From the NCBI RefSeq assembly GCF_947495275.1, contig NZ_CANLYL010000003.1:186001-250000 (forward strand): 64,000 nucleotides of DNA. The letters are read 5' to 3'. This stretch comes from an uncultured Roseobacter sp. GTDB lineage: Bacteria > Pseudomonadota > Alphaproteobacteria > Rhodobacterales > Rhodobacteraceae. Position 1 is the first letter of the stretch. The number at the start of each line of letters is the position of its first letter. The notes under the pieces were generated by a model. It was not told where the DNA came from, ran no database searches, and worked only from the letters and a program-made list of their open reading frames with translations. Positions 9,020-16,670 of this stretch are shown here, piece after piece. A program made the position numbers and the translations under genes.

Positions 9020-9493
9020 ATGATCGAAAGCGCGGATATGACGGCGACACCTGCCCCTGAACACCTTCATGCCCCCTTTGCGCTGACTGCGATCATACTG
9101 GCAGCACTCGGCATGGCGATTGCGCTCATTCACACCTTCGCGGGCCCGTTTGCCCCAACACAAAGCATTGAAGTCTCCATCGGAGAAATGGCAGCCGGTA
9201 TTCGCGAGGCAGCACAACGCGCCATGTTGGGACAGGAACAACCGGCCCCCACCGTGCGGGCCTGGGATATCGACCGCATTCTCCAGGTTGTTGCCCCTGC
9301 CGCTGGCGTTTTTGCAATTGTTCTGGCTTTTGTTGGCATGCTGCGCCGCGAACCGACCAGGCTTGTTCTTTTCGGCGTCGCCTTTGGTGCAATGGCTGTG
9401 ATGGTGCAGGTTGTGCTTTTCGTCGCCTTGCTGATCGCGGGCGTCATCCTGCTGTGCCATATTCTGACAAACCTCGACAGCATACTGGGGTAA
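9020..9493 (+). CDS. Hypothetical inner-membrane protein
   Basis: I do not recognise this family. The 157-residue product has one hydrophobic helix near the N-terminus (about residues 20-42), a soluble stretch of about 45 residues with a possible amphipathic helix (SIGEMAAGIREAAQRAML), then two or three helices (about 90-108 and 115-150). This suggests a three- or four-pass membrane protein with a short loop in the middle. An internal ATG at 9038 is an equally good start. No cofactor or transport motif is visible. It follows the zinc-finger gene in the same direction with a 55-base gap. Confidence 0.6.
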   Translation: MIESADMTATPAPEHLHAPFALTAIILAALGMAIALIHTFAGPFAPTQSIEVSIGEMAAGIREAAQRAMLGQEQPAPTVRAWDIDRILQVVAPAAGVFAIVLAFVGMLRREPTRLVLFGVAFGAMAVMVQVVLFVALLIAGVILLCHILTNLDSILG

Positions 9494-9544
9494 TCCGAAT
9501 CCTCTGCTGATCACGCCTTGAACCTCCGGGCGCGCAGGCAACGA

Positions 9545-10021
9545 TCAGCCGATGGGCACGACAGAATTGGCGCAAGTCAGATTACCGTCAGGATTGTTCG
9601 GATCAATTGCCAGAAACTGGCGGATGTTGTTACCCGACCAGACCAGCAGTTTTGATCCATCCGACAGCAACCCGTTTCCTGTGGCGGTACCTGTTCGGGG
9701 GTCTTGATAGGTGAAATAGGCTATGCCGGTCTTGCCATCGTCGCATGTAAAATTGGCCTGCCCCACGCCCAGAAAATTCCGCGGGATCCAATCACCGGAG
9801 CATATGACACCGCCGCTCGTTTCCACGGCCAGCGTGCCTTCCGTGCGCCCCAGTGCGCGGCCCGTGAAAAAATCACCCTGCTCGCCGACACAGCCGACAA
9901 ATGGCACGCAAACCTCCGAAGCGCCAACATCCGACTGGCACCCGAACCCCGCCGCCTGAGCGTCATTTGCCATTGTTGCACAATGGATGATTGCAGCGCC
10001 TGCCGCGATACGGGATAACAT
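9545..10021 (-). CDS. Hypothetical secreted protein
   Basis: A 158-residue protein with a signal peptide (about residues 1-24, ending NDAQA-AGFG). The mature part contains six Cys (GFGCQSD, SEVCVPFVGC, GVICSGD, NFTCDDG, LTCANS), consistent with disulfide bonds in the periplasm or outside the cell. The sequence is rich in Gly, Asp and Asn and looks like a beta-sheet protein. No enzymatic motif is visible and I do not recognise the family. It is divergent from polA, with only 39 bases between the two start codons, so the promoters must overlap. Confidence 0.62.
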   Translation of the reverse strand: MLSRIAAGAAIIHCATMANDAQAAGFGCQSDVGASEVCVPFVGCVGEQGDFFTGRALGRTEGTLAVETSGGVICSGDWIPRNFLGVGQANFTCDDGKTGIAYFTYQDPRTGTATGNGLLSDGSKLLVWSGNNIRQFLAIDPNNPDGNLTCANSVVPIG

Positions 10022-10060
10022 CTGCGAACTTTCAATGATCGATGATGAGGGCACCCTATT

Positions 10061-12862
10061 ATGAGCACGACATTTGGCAAGGGGCATCATCTTCACCTGA
10101 TCGACGGATCGGCCTTTATCTTTCGTGCCTATCACGCCTTGCCGCCCCTGACGCGCAAATCAGACGGGCTGCCAATTGGCGCGGTCTCCGGCTTTTGCAA
10201 CATGCTGCAACGCTATGTAGAGACGAATACCGGCCCCGACGCACCCACCCATGTGGCGGTGATCTTCGACAAGGGCAGTCACACATTTCGCAATGAAATG
10301 TACGACCAGTACAAGGCCAACCGCGAGGCCATGCCCGAAGACCTGCGCCCGCAGATTCCGTTGACCCGCCGGGCCACCATCGCCTTCAACATCGCCTGCG
10401 AGGAAAAAGAAGGGTTTGAGGCGGACGACATCATCGCCACGCTGGCCGTACAGGCGCGTGCCGCGGGCGGCCGCTGCACCATCATCAGTTCCGACAAGGA
10501 CCTGATGCAGCTTGTCGGCGACGGCGTGGAAATGCTGGATGCGATGAAAAACAAGCGCATTGACCGTGACGGCGTTTTCGAGAAATTCGGCGTCTATCCT
10601 GACCGTGTGGTCGATGTGCAGGCATTGGCGGGTGACAGTGTTGACAACGTCCCCGGCGCCCCCGGTATCGGCATCAAGACCGCAGCTCTGCTGATCAATG
10701 AATATGGTGATCTGGATGCACTGCTGGAGCGCGCCGAAGAGATCAAGCAACCCAAGCGCCGCCAGACGCTGATTGACCACGCCGAGCAAATTCGCCTGTC
10801 CCGCAGGCTGGTGCTGCTGGATGAGAACACGCCGCTCGACTTCACGCTGGACGATCTGGAAGTACGCGCACCGGACCCCGATCAACTGATGCCGTTTCTG
10901 GCGGAGATGGAGTTCCGCACGCTGACCAAGCGCATCGCAACTCAGCTTGATGTGGAACCACCCGTGATCGAGGACACGCCCGCAGAGGCACCTGATGCGC
11001 CCCAGGTTGAGGATATCCCCTTTGACCGCGCGGGCTACAACAAGGTTGGCGCCGCCGAAGAGTTGCAGGTCTGGATCGACCGGATTTACGAGCGCGGCTA
11101 TGTGGCGGTGGACACCGAAACCACCGGCCTGAATGAAATGACAGCTGATCTTGTGGGCATTTCGCTCTGTGTCGAGGCCGGGCAGGCCTGCTATATCCCG
11201 TTGATCCACAAGGCGCATCAGGGGGACGATCTCTTTGGCTCCGATGATCTGGCCGAGGGGCAAATGGCCGTTGAGGAGGCGCTGGCGATGCTGAAGCCAG
11301 TGCTGGAGGATCCCTCGATCCTCAAGATCGGGCAGAACATGAAATACGATCTCAAGATCTTTGCCCGCGCCAACATCACCGTTGCCCCCATCGACGACAC
11401 CATGCTGATGTCCTACGCGATGCACGGCGGGTTGCATGGGCACGGTATGGACACGCTGTCTGAGCGCTATCTGAACCACACGCCGATCCCGATAAAACCC
11501 CTGTTAGGCTCTGGTAAATCGGCCATCACCTTTGACAAGGTGCCCATGGACGACGCGGTGCCCTATGCGGCGGAGGATGCAGACATCACCCTGCGGCTCT
11601 GGCAGCAGTTCAAGCCGTCGCTGCACCGGGCGCAGGTCACACGGGTCTATGAAACGCTGGAACGGCCCCTGGTGCCGGTGCTGGCGCAAATGGAACGCAC
11701 GGGCATCAAGGTAGACCGCGATACGCTCAGCCGCATGTCCAATGCCTTCAGCCAGAAGATGGCCGGTCTGGAGGACGAAATCTACCAGCTTGCCGGGCGC
11801 AAGTTCAATGTGGGCTCGCCCAAGCAGTTGGGCGAAATCCTCTTTGATGAGATGTCACTGCCGGGTGGCAAGAAGGGCAAGACCGGGGCCTATGCGACCG
11901 GGGCGGATGTGCTCGAAGACCTTGCCACCGAACATGAACTGCCCGCACGGGTGCTGGACTGGCGGCAACTCAGCAAGCTGAAATCGACCTACACGGATGC
12001 GCTGCAGGACCATATCAATGCGGAGACGGGCCGCGTGCACACTTCTTATTCGATTGCCGGGGCGTCCACGGGGCGGCTTGCCTCCACCGATCCGAACCTG
12101 CAGAATATCCCGATCCGCACCGAGGAAGGCCGCCGCATCCGCGAGGCTTTTGTGGCCGAGGAAGGCAAGACGCTGGTGGCGCTGGACTATAGCCAGATTG
12201 AGCTGCGCATTCTGGCCCATATCGCGGATATTGAAGCCCTCAAGGAGGCTTTCAAACGCGGCGATGACATCCACGCAATGACTGCCTCCGAGATGTTCGA
12301 TGTACCCATGGAGGAGATGACACCAGAGATCAGACGCCGCGCCAAGGCGATCAACTTCGGTGTGATCTATGGCATCTCGGGGTTTGGTCTGGCGCGCAAC
12401 CTGCGCATTCCGCGCAGCGAGGCGCAGGGGTTCATCGACCGCTATTTCGAGAGGTTCCCCGGCATTCGCACCTATATGGACGACACCAAGGCCTTTGCCA
12501 AAGAGCACGGGTTTGTGCAGACCCTCTTTGGTCGGCGCATCCACACGCCCAACATCACTGCCAAGGGCCCGCATGCCGGGTTTGCCGCCCGTGCCGCGAT
12601 CAACGCGCCCATCCAAGGGACCGCAGCGGATGTGATCCGGCGCGCCATGGTGCGCATGCCGGGGGCCATCGCGGGCCTGCCCGCAAAGATGCTTCTGCAG
12701 GTTCATGACGAGCTGCTTTTCGAGGTTGAGGATGGCGCCGAAGACGATTTGATCGGAGCGGCCCGCAAGGTCATGGAATCAGCCGCCGACCCGGTGGTCA
12801 AGCTGGACGTCACCCTGAATGTCGATGCGGGCCAGGGTCCAAATTGGGCTGTGGCGCACTGA
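10061..12862 (+). CDS. polA: DNA polymerase I
   Basis: This polymerase fills gaps after excision repair and replaces RNA primers with DNA. The 933-residue protein has all three modules. The 5'-3' nuclease occupies about residues 1-290, with DNVPGAPGIGIKTA. The 3'-5' exonuclease is at about 320-520, with the intact AVDTETTGL motif (about 349) and KIGQNMKYD. The polymerase is at about 545-930, with motif A LDYSQIELRILAH (about 708), motif B RRRAKAINFGVIYG and motif C VHDELLFEV (about 882). Proofreading residues are present, unlike in Taq polymerase. GAGGG lies upstream of the ATG. It appears to be a single-gene unit. Confidence 0.98.
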   Translation: MSTTFGKGHHLHLIDGSAFIFRAYHALPPLTRKSDGLPIGAVSGFCNMLQRYVETNTGPDAPTHVAVIFDKGSHTFRNEMYDQYKANREAMPEDLRPQIPLTRRATIAFNIACEEKEGFEADDIIATLAVQARAAGGRCTIISSDKDLMQLVGDGVEMLDAMKNKRIDRDGVFEKFGVYPDRVVDVQALAGDSVDNVPGAPGIGIKTAALLINEYGDLDALLERAEEIKQPKRRQTLIDHAEQIRLSRRLVLLDENTPLDFTLDDLEVRAPDPDQLMPFLAEMEFRTLTKRIATQLDVEPPVIEDTPAEAPDAPQVEDIPFDRAGYNKVGAAEELQVWIDRIYERGYVAVDTETTGLNEMTADLVGISLCVEAGQACYIPLIHKAHQGDDLFGSDDLAEGQMAVEEALAMLKPVLEDPSILKIGQNMKYDLKIFARANITVAPIDDTMLMSYAMHGGLHGHGMDTLSERYLNHTPIPIKPLLGSGKSAITFDKVPMDDAVPYAAEDADITLRLWQQFKPSLHRAQVTRVYETLERPLVPVLAQMERTGIKVDRDTLSRMSNAFSQKMAGLEDEIYQLAGRKFNVGSPKQLGEILFDEMSLPGGKKGKTGAYATGADVLEDLATEHELPARVLDWRQLSKLKSTYTDALQDHINAETGRVHTSYSIAGASTGRLASTDPNLQNIPIRTEEGRRIREAFVAEEGKTLVALDYSQIELRILAHIADIEALKEAFKRGDDIHAMTASEMFDVPMEEMTPEIRRRAKAINFGVIYGISGFGLARNLRIPRSEAQGFIDRYFERFPGIRTYMDDTKAFAKEHGFVQTLFGRRIHTPNITAKGPHAGFAARAAINAPIQGTAADVIRRAMVRMPGAIAGLPAKMLLQVHDELLFEVEDGAEDDLIGAARKVMESAADPVVKLDVTLNVDAGQGPNWAVAH

Positions 12863-12892
12863 GATCATTGTCAGGATCGCGCGGCCTTACCT

Positions 12893-13123
12893 TCAGGCGT
12901 CAACGCGGGTGAATTTTGCCACGATCCGACGCGCAACAGGCGATACACATAGCAGCGTGGGATAGGCCACCGACCAGCTTGGCAACCAATTGCCCAGCCA
13001 GAGCGTCACAAAGCCGTCGATCATCCCGACGGTTCGGAACGTGGCAATGCCCGACACCATCATCGACATCAGTCCGGACAGGATGAACCCATAGGCAAAA
13101 TGTGCGTAGCGGGCGGGAATCAT
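12893..13123 (-). CDS. DUF2798 family small membrane protein
   Basis: A 76-residue protein with two hydrophobic helices (about residues 8-28 and 40-60) and the family pattern YGFILSGLMSMMVSGIAT and WLGNWLPSWSVAYPT. DUF2798 proteins are two-helix inner-membrane proteins without a known function. The gene is convergent with polA (30 bases between stops). No regulatory site is evident. Confidence 0.82.
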   Translation of the reverse strand: MIPARYAHFAYGFILSGLMSMMVSGIATFRTVGMIDGFVTLWLGNWLPSWSVAYPTLLCVSPVARRIVAKFTRVDA

Positions 13124-13214
13124 CGCGCACCTCCATTGACGATCCTGACCATGAAAGATGCACAGATTTGCATTTCAAGCAGGTTAATCTGAACCTGACA
13201 GGCCCTGCCGCCGG

Positions 13215-13979
13215 TCACTTTTGCGACATCTGCATCCATCCCAGACTATCCTCCGTCTGGAGGGTCGGCGTGTATTCGGCACTGACCCAGCGGTCATATC
13301 CGCTGTCTTTGAGCACCTCGAAAAACCTGGCAAAGTCAATTTCACCCGTCCCGGGCACGCAACGACCGGGGGCATCACCGATCTGGATGTGACGGATAAT
13401 ATCCTTGTGGGCGTCAAAAACCGCAAGGCAATCCCCATGGATGGTTTGCGCGTGGTATGTATCGAATTGCAGCCCCAGATTGGGCGCGTCAATTTCCTGC
13501 AGGATGTCCGCGGCCAGATCATAGTCCCCCAGAAAATATCCGGGCATGTCGATGGCGTTCAGGGGTTCCAGCGTCAGGGTCAGACCCTCGGGGATGTTTT
13601 GCACCGCCCAGCTGAGGTTCTCGATCAATACCTCCCGTGCATGCTGCCCCTCAGCCGCACCCGTCATGATGTGCAGCATTGGCACATGAAGCGCATCGCA
13701 GTACCGCAACGCGCGTCTCAGATCGAAACGAAAACGGTCCTGTGCCTCAGGCACCGCCGCGAAACCGCGGGGGCCGCCTGTATAATTGGGCGGCGGCGCG
13801 TTCATCAGAACCATCGGCAAGCCGCTGCGCAACAACGCGCGCTGAGTGTCCTTGGCGGGCATATCGTAGGGAAAGAGCACCTCAACCCCTTCGAAACCCG
13901 CCTCGGCAGCGGCCTCAAATCGATCCAGATAGGGTAGTTCAGGCCATAAATGGCTCAGGTTTGCTGCGATTTTGAACAT
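13215..13979 (-). CDS. hyi: Hydroxypyruvate isomerase family protein
   Basis: A 254-residue TIM-barrel enzyme of the xylose-isomerase-like superfamily, most like hydroxypyruvate isomerase, which interconverts hydroxypyruvate and tartronate semialdehyde in glyoxylate metabolism. Visible signs are the start MFKIAANLSHLWPELPYLDR, AAEAGFEGVEVLFPYD, the catalytic-base region TLEPLNAIDMPGYF (about residue 140), QFDTYHAQ (about 180), HIQIGDAPGR (about 205) and GEIDFARFF. These Glu, Asp and His residues bind the metal and substrate in the family. No other glyoxylate genes are adjacent, so related sugar-acid isomerisation is possible. An inverted repeat at 13988-14017 sits just upstream of the start. 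Confidence 0.87.
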   Translation of the reverse strand: MFKIAANLSHLWPELPYLDRFEAAAEAGFEGVEVLFPYDMPAKDTQRALLRSGLPMVLMNAPPPNYTGGPRGFAAVPEAQDRFRFDLRRALRYCDALHVPMLHIMTGAAEGQHAREVLIENLSWAVQNIPEGLTLTLEPLNAIDMPGYFLGDYDLAADILQEIDAPNLGLQFDTYHAQTIHGDCLAVFDAHKDIIRHIQIGDAPGRCVPGTGEIDFARFFEVLKDSGYDRWVSAEYTPTLQTEDSLGWMQMSQK

Positions 13980-13987
13980 TGGTCCCC

Positions 13988-14017
13988 ACCCCTGTACATC
14001 GAAAGTACACTAGGGGT
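13988..14017. promoter_or_regulatory. Inverted repeat upstream of hyi, possible operator
   Basis: ACCCC-TGTAC, a 7-base loop, then GTACA-CTA-GGGGT form two matching arms separated by a 3-base bulge. The repeat ends 9 bases before the hyi start codon, so it overlaps where the ribosome and possibly the promoter sit. It could be a repressor site or an RNA hairpin covering the GGGG ribosome binding site. No regulator is identified. Confidence 0.4.
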
Positions 14018-14114
14018 CTTCGTCGGTACGCCCAAGCTTTCCGGGACCCTGCGGATGCTGATGCACATCAACGCGTTGCTCTCAAGCCACGATGCCGCGC
14101 GCAAACGGCAAGGG

Positions 14115-14690
14115 TCAGGGCAGTTCGCGGCTCGGGATGATCCGGAAAAACGTGCCCTTGGACCAGACGCCAAACCAGTCGTCAAAATGAACGCCCAGAT
14201 CGACCAGGCGATAAAAACTCTTGCGGTCGATCAGCGCTTCAAGGTCCGCGCGGATCAGAATATAGGGCGAAGGCTCGCCCGTTTCGGCATCGCGCACCAC
14301 GCGGATTGGCAGATCGCTGCCCGCAACAGCCTTGTCGCCCACATTGGTTTCAAAGGTCAGGATCTGATCCTGCCCGCTACCCTGCGCCTCGAAATCGACC
14401 GCCACAAAAGGGGCGTCATCCACCGTGATCCCCACCTTCTCCACCGGCGTCACGAGATAGAATTTGCCCGCCTCGCGCTTGAGAATCGACGCGAATAGCT
14501 TGACCAACCCGGGCCGTCCAATGGGTGTGCCCTGATAAAACCACGTCCCGTCGCGCGCGATGCGCATGTCCAGATCGCCGCAAAACGGCGGATTCCACAG
14601 GTGGACGGGCGGCAAACCGCGTGTTTTTGCGGCTGTTAAGGAAGCCGCAAGGCTTTCTGCCGAGGGTGTAACGGTTTTTTGTCCACTCAT
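14115..14690 (-). CDS. DUF1285 domain-containing protein
   Basis: A 191-residue soluble protein of the DUF1285 family, function unknown. The family signature is well kept: PPVHLWNPPFCGDLDMRIARD (in two parts), then DGTWFYQGTPIGRPGLVKLFAS, KFYLVTPVEKVGI, FVAVDFE and a C-terminal DWFGVWSKGTFFRI. An upstream ATG at 14702 gives four more residues and cannot be excluded. It is divergent from the MoxR operon with about 70 bases between the starts. The shared promoter region suggests, but does not prove, a functional link to that operon. Confidence 0.9.
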   Translation of the reverse strand: MSGQKTVTPSAESLAASLTAAKTRGLPPVHLWNPPFCGDLDMRIARDGTWFYQGTPIGRPGLVKLFASILKREAGKFYLVTPVEKVGITVDDAPFVAVDFEAQGSGQDQILTFETNVGDKAVAGSDLPIRVVRDAETGEPSPYILIRADLEALIDRKSFYRLVDLGVHFDDWFGVWSKGTFFRIIPSRELP

Positions 14691-14760
14691 TGCTTTTGCC
14701 ATTTCCCTCACGCGCGATAGAGTTACATCTAACACATATATTTCTTTGGAGTGGCTTGTC

Positions 14761-15768
14761 ATGAGTAATGCAGAAGATTTGGTTGCCGAGATCGAAGCGC
14801 TGGGCGAAAAACTCACCCAGGCCAAAACATCGGTGACCAAGCGCTTTATCGGACAGGAGCGTGTGGTTGAGCTGACGCTGACTGCTCTGCTGTGTGGCGG
14901 CCATGGGTTGCTCATCGGATTGCCGGGGCTGGGCAAGACGCGACTGGTCGAAACGCTCTCGACCGTCATGGGGCTCAACGGCAATCGCGTGCAGTTCACG
15001 CCGGACCTGATGCCCGCGGATATTCTGGGCTCCGAAGTGCTCGATACCTCTGCGGACGGCAGCCGCGCCTTTCGTTTCATTCAGGGGCCGATCTTCTGTC
15101 AGCTTCTGATGGCTGATGAAATCAACCGCGCCAGCCCACGGACCCAATCTGCCCTGTTGCAGGCGATGCAGGAAAAAACCGTGACCGTTGCGGGCGAGGA
15201 CCGCGCCCTGGGTATGCCTTTCCACGTGCTGGCCACGCAAAACCCGATTGAGCAGGAAGGCACCTACCCGCTGCCCGAAGCGCAGCTTGACCGGTTCCTC
15301 GTGCAGATCGACGTGGATTATCCCGACCGCGATACCGAGCGCGATATCCTGCTGGCCACCACCGGCGATACGGAAGCGGAATCGACCGAAGTCTTTACCG
15401 CCGCCGAACTGCTGGCAGCCCAACAGGTGCTGCGACGGATGCCCGTGGGCGACAGCGTGGTCGAGATGATCCTCGATCTGGTGCGCGCCTTCCGCCCCGA
15501 AGAAGACGGCGCTTCCGAGCGGGTGCGCGAGACCGTTGCCTGGGGTCCGGGACCGCGTGCCGCACAGGCCCTGATGATGACCGTCAGGGCGCGCGCGCTC
15601 CTGCAAGGGCGGCTCGCACCCTCGGCCGAAGATGTGCTGGACATGGCACGACCGGTTCTCAGCCACCGCATGGCGCTGAATTTTGCAGCCCGCGCGCGCG
15701 GCGACAGCCTCTCTGATCTGATTGACACCACCGCAAGCGATCTGGCCGGGGCGAAAGCAGCCGCGTGA
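14761..15768 (+). CDS. MoxR family AAA+ ATPase
   Basis: A 335-residue AAA+ ATPase of the MoxR type, thought to act as a chaperone that activates partner proteins with von Willebrand factor A domains. Walker A is GLPGLGKTRLVE (about residues 50-61), Walker B is LLMADEINRASPRTQSAL (about 115-132), and sensor and arginine-finger regions follow (ATQNPIEQEGTYPLPEAQLD). The C-terminal lid is at about 230-330. GGAG lies upstream of the ATG at 14761. It is the first of four overlapping plus-strand genes with DUF58, DUF4159 and membrane proteins, the standard MoxR partnership. Confidence 0.95.
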   Translation: MSNAEDLVAEIEALGEKLTQAKTSVTKRFIGQERVVELTLTALLCGGHGLLIGLPGLGKTRLVETLSTVMGLNGNRVQFTPDLMPADILGSEVLDTSADGSRAFRFIQGPIFCQLLMADEINRASPRTQSALLQAMQEKTVTVAGEDRALGMPFHVLATQNPIEQEGTYPLPEAQLDRFLVQIDVDYPDRDTERDILLATTGDTEAESTEVFTAAELLAAQQVLRRMPVGDSVVEMILDLVRAFRPEEDGASERVRETVAWGPGPRAAQALMMTVRARALLQGRLAPSAEDVLDMARPVLSHRMALNFAARARGDSLSDLIDTTASDLAGAKAAA

Positions 15769-16670
15769 CACCGCTCAGCGCCTCTCAGGATATTTCCAGA
15801 CCCACGGCCCTGCGCGCGGACGCCGAAGCGCAGGCGGCTTCCCTGCCGGCCCTTCTGGCGCGCGCCGATCATCTGGCGGGCGCTGTCCTTCTGGGCGATC
15901 ACGGGCGGCGACGCGCGGGCATGGGCGATGATTTCTGGCAGTACCGACCGGCGCAGACCGGCGACAGCAAGCGGCTGATCGACCACCGGCGCTCCGCCCG
16001 GGGCGACACCGAATTCGTGCGTGAACGCGAATGGCAGATCGCGCAATCGGTCATGCTTTGGGTCGATCAGGGGGCCTCGATGCGCTTTGCCAGCACCAAA
16101 GACCTGGCGCAGAAAGCCGACCGCGCCCGATTGTTGGGATTGGCCGTTGCAATCCTGCTGGTGCGCGGCGGCGAACGGGTCGGGCTGACAGGTACGGCCC
16201 TGCCGCCGCGACGCGGGAATGCCCAGATTCTGCGGCTGGCGGAAATGTTCACCACCGATGCCGCCGAAGACTATGCCCCCCCCGAACACCGCGCGATGAT
16301 CCCCTCGGCCCGCGCGCTTTTCATCTCCGATTTCATGGGGGACGTGGCGGAGGCCAAACTGGCGCTGACCAAGGCTGCTGACCGGGGCGTACGGGGCGTG
16401 CTGATGCATGTGCTGGACCCTTCTGAGGAGGCCTTTCCTTTTCGCGGACGCACCATTTTCGAAAGTGTTGGCGGCTCTCTGAGCCATGAAACCCTGAAGG
16501 CCAATGACTTGCGCGACCGCTATCTTGACCGCCTCGCTGCACGCAAATCCGAGCTGCAGAAACTCTGTGCGCTGACCGGCTGGCAATACGGGCTGCATCA
16601 CACGGATGCCTCGGCGCAATCCGCCCTGCTCTGGCTTTACAGAGCACTTGATACAGGGGGGATGCGATGA
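15765..16670 (+). CDS. DUF58 domain-containing protein
   Basis: A 301-residue protein of the DUF58 family, which carries a vWA-like fold and works next to MoxR ATPases. The core motif FWQYRPAQTGDSKRLIDHR is followed by REREWQIAQSVMLWVDQGASM, the degenerate metal-site strand DxSxSM seen here as VDQGASM. Unlike many members it has no N-terminal transmembrane helices, so it is probably cytoplasmic. The start is a GTG that overlaps the moxR stop by four bases, and the stop overlaps the next ATG, so translation is likely coupled through the operon. Confidence 0.9.
   Translation: MTPLSASQDISRPTALRADAEAQAASLPALLARADHLAGAVLLGDHGRRRAGMGDDFWQYRPAQTGDSKRLIDHRRSARGDTEFVREREWQIAQSVMLWVDQGASMRFASTKDLAQKADRARLLGLAVAILLVRGGERVGLTGTALPPRRGNAQILRLAEMFTTDAAEDYAPPEHRAMIPSARALFISDFMGDVAEAKLALTKAADRGVRGVLMHVLDPSEEAFPFRGRTIFESVGGSLSHETLKANDLRDRYLDRLAARKSELQKLCALTGWQYGLHHTDASAQSALLWLYRALDTGGMR

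Noticed and set aside
14416-15771. A 451-codon open frame on the minus strand opposite the MoxR gene.
   Set aside because: It is an antisense shadow of a clearly conserved ATPase gene and contains no domain.
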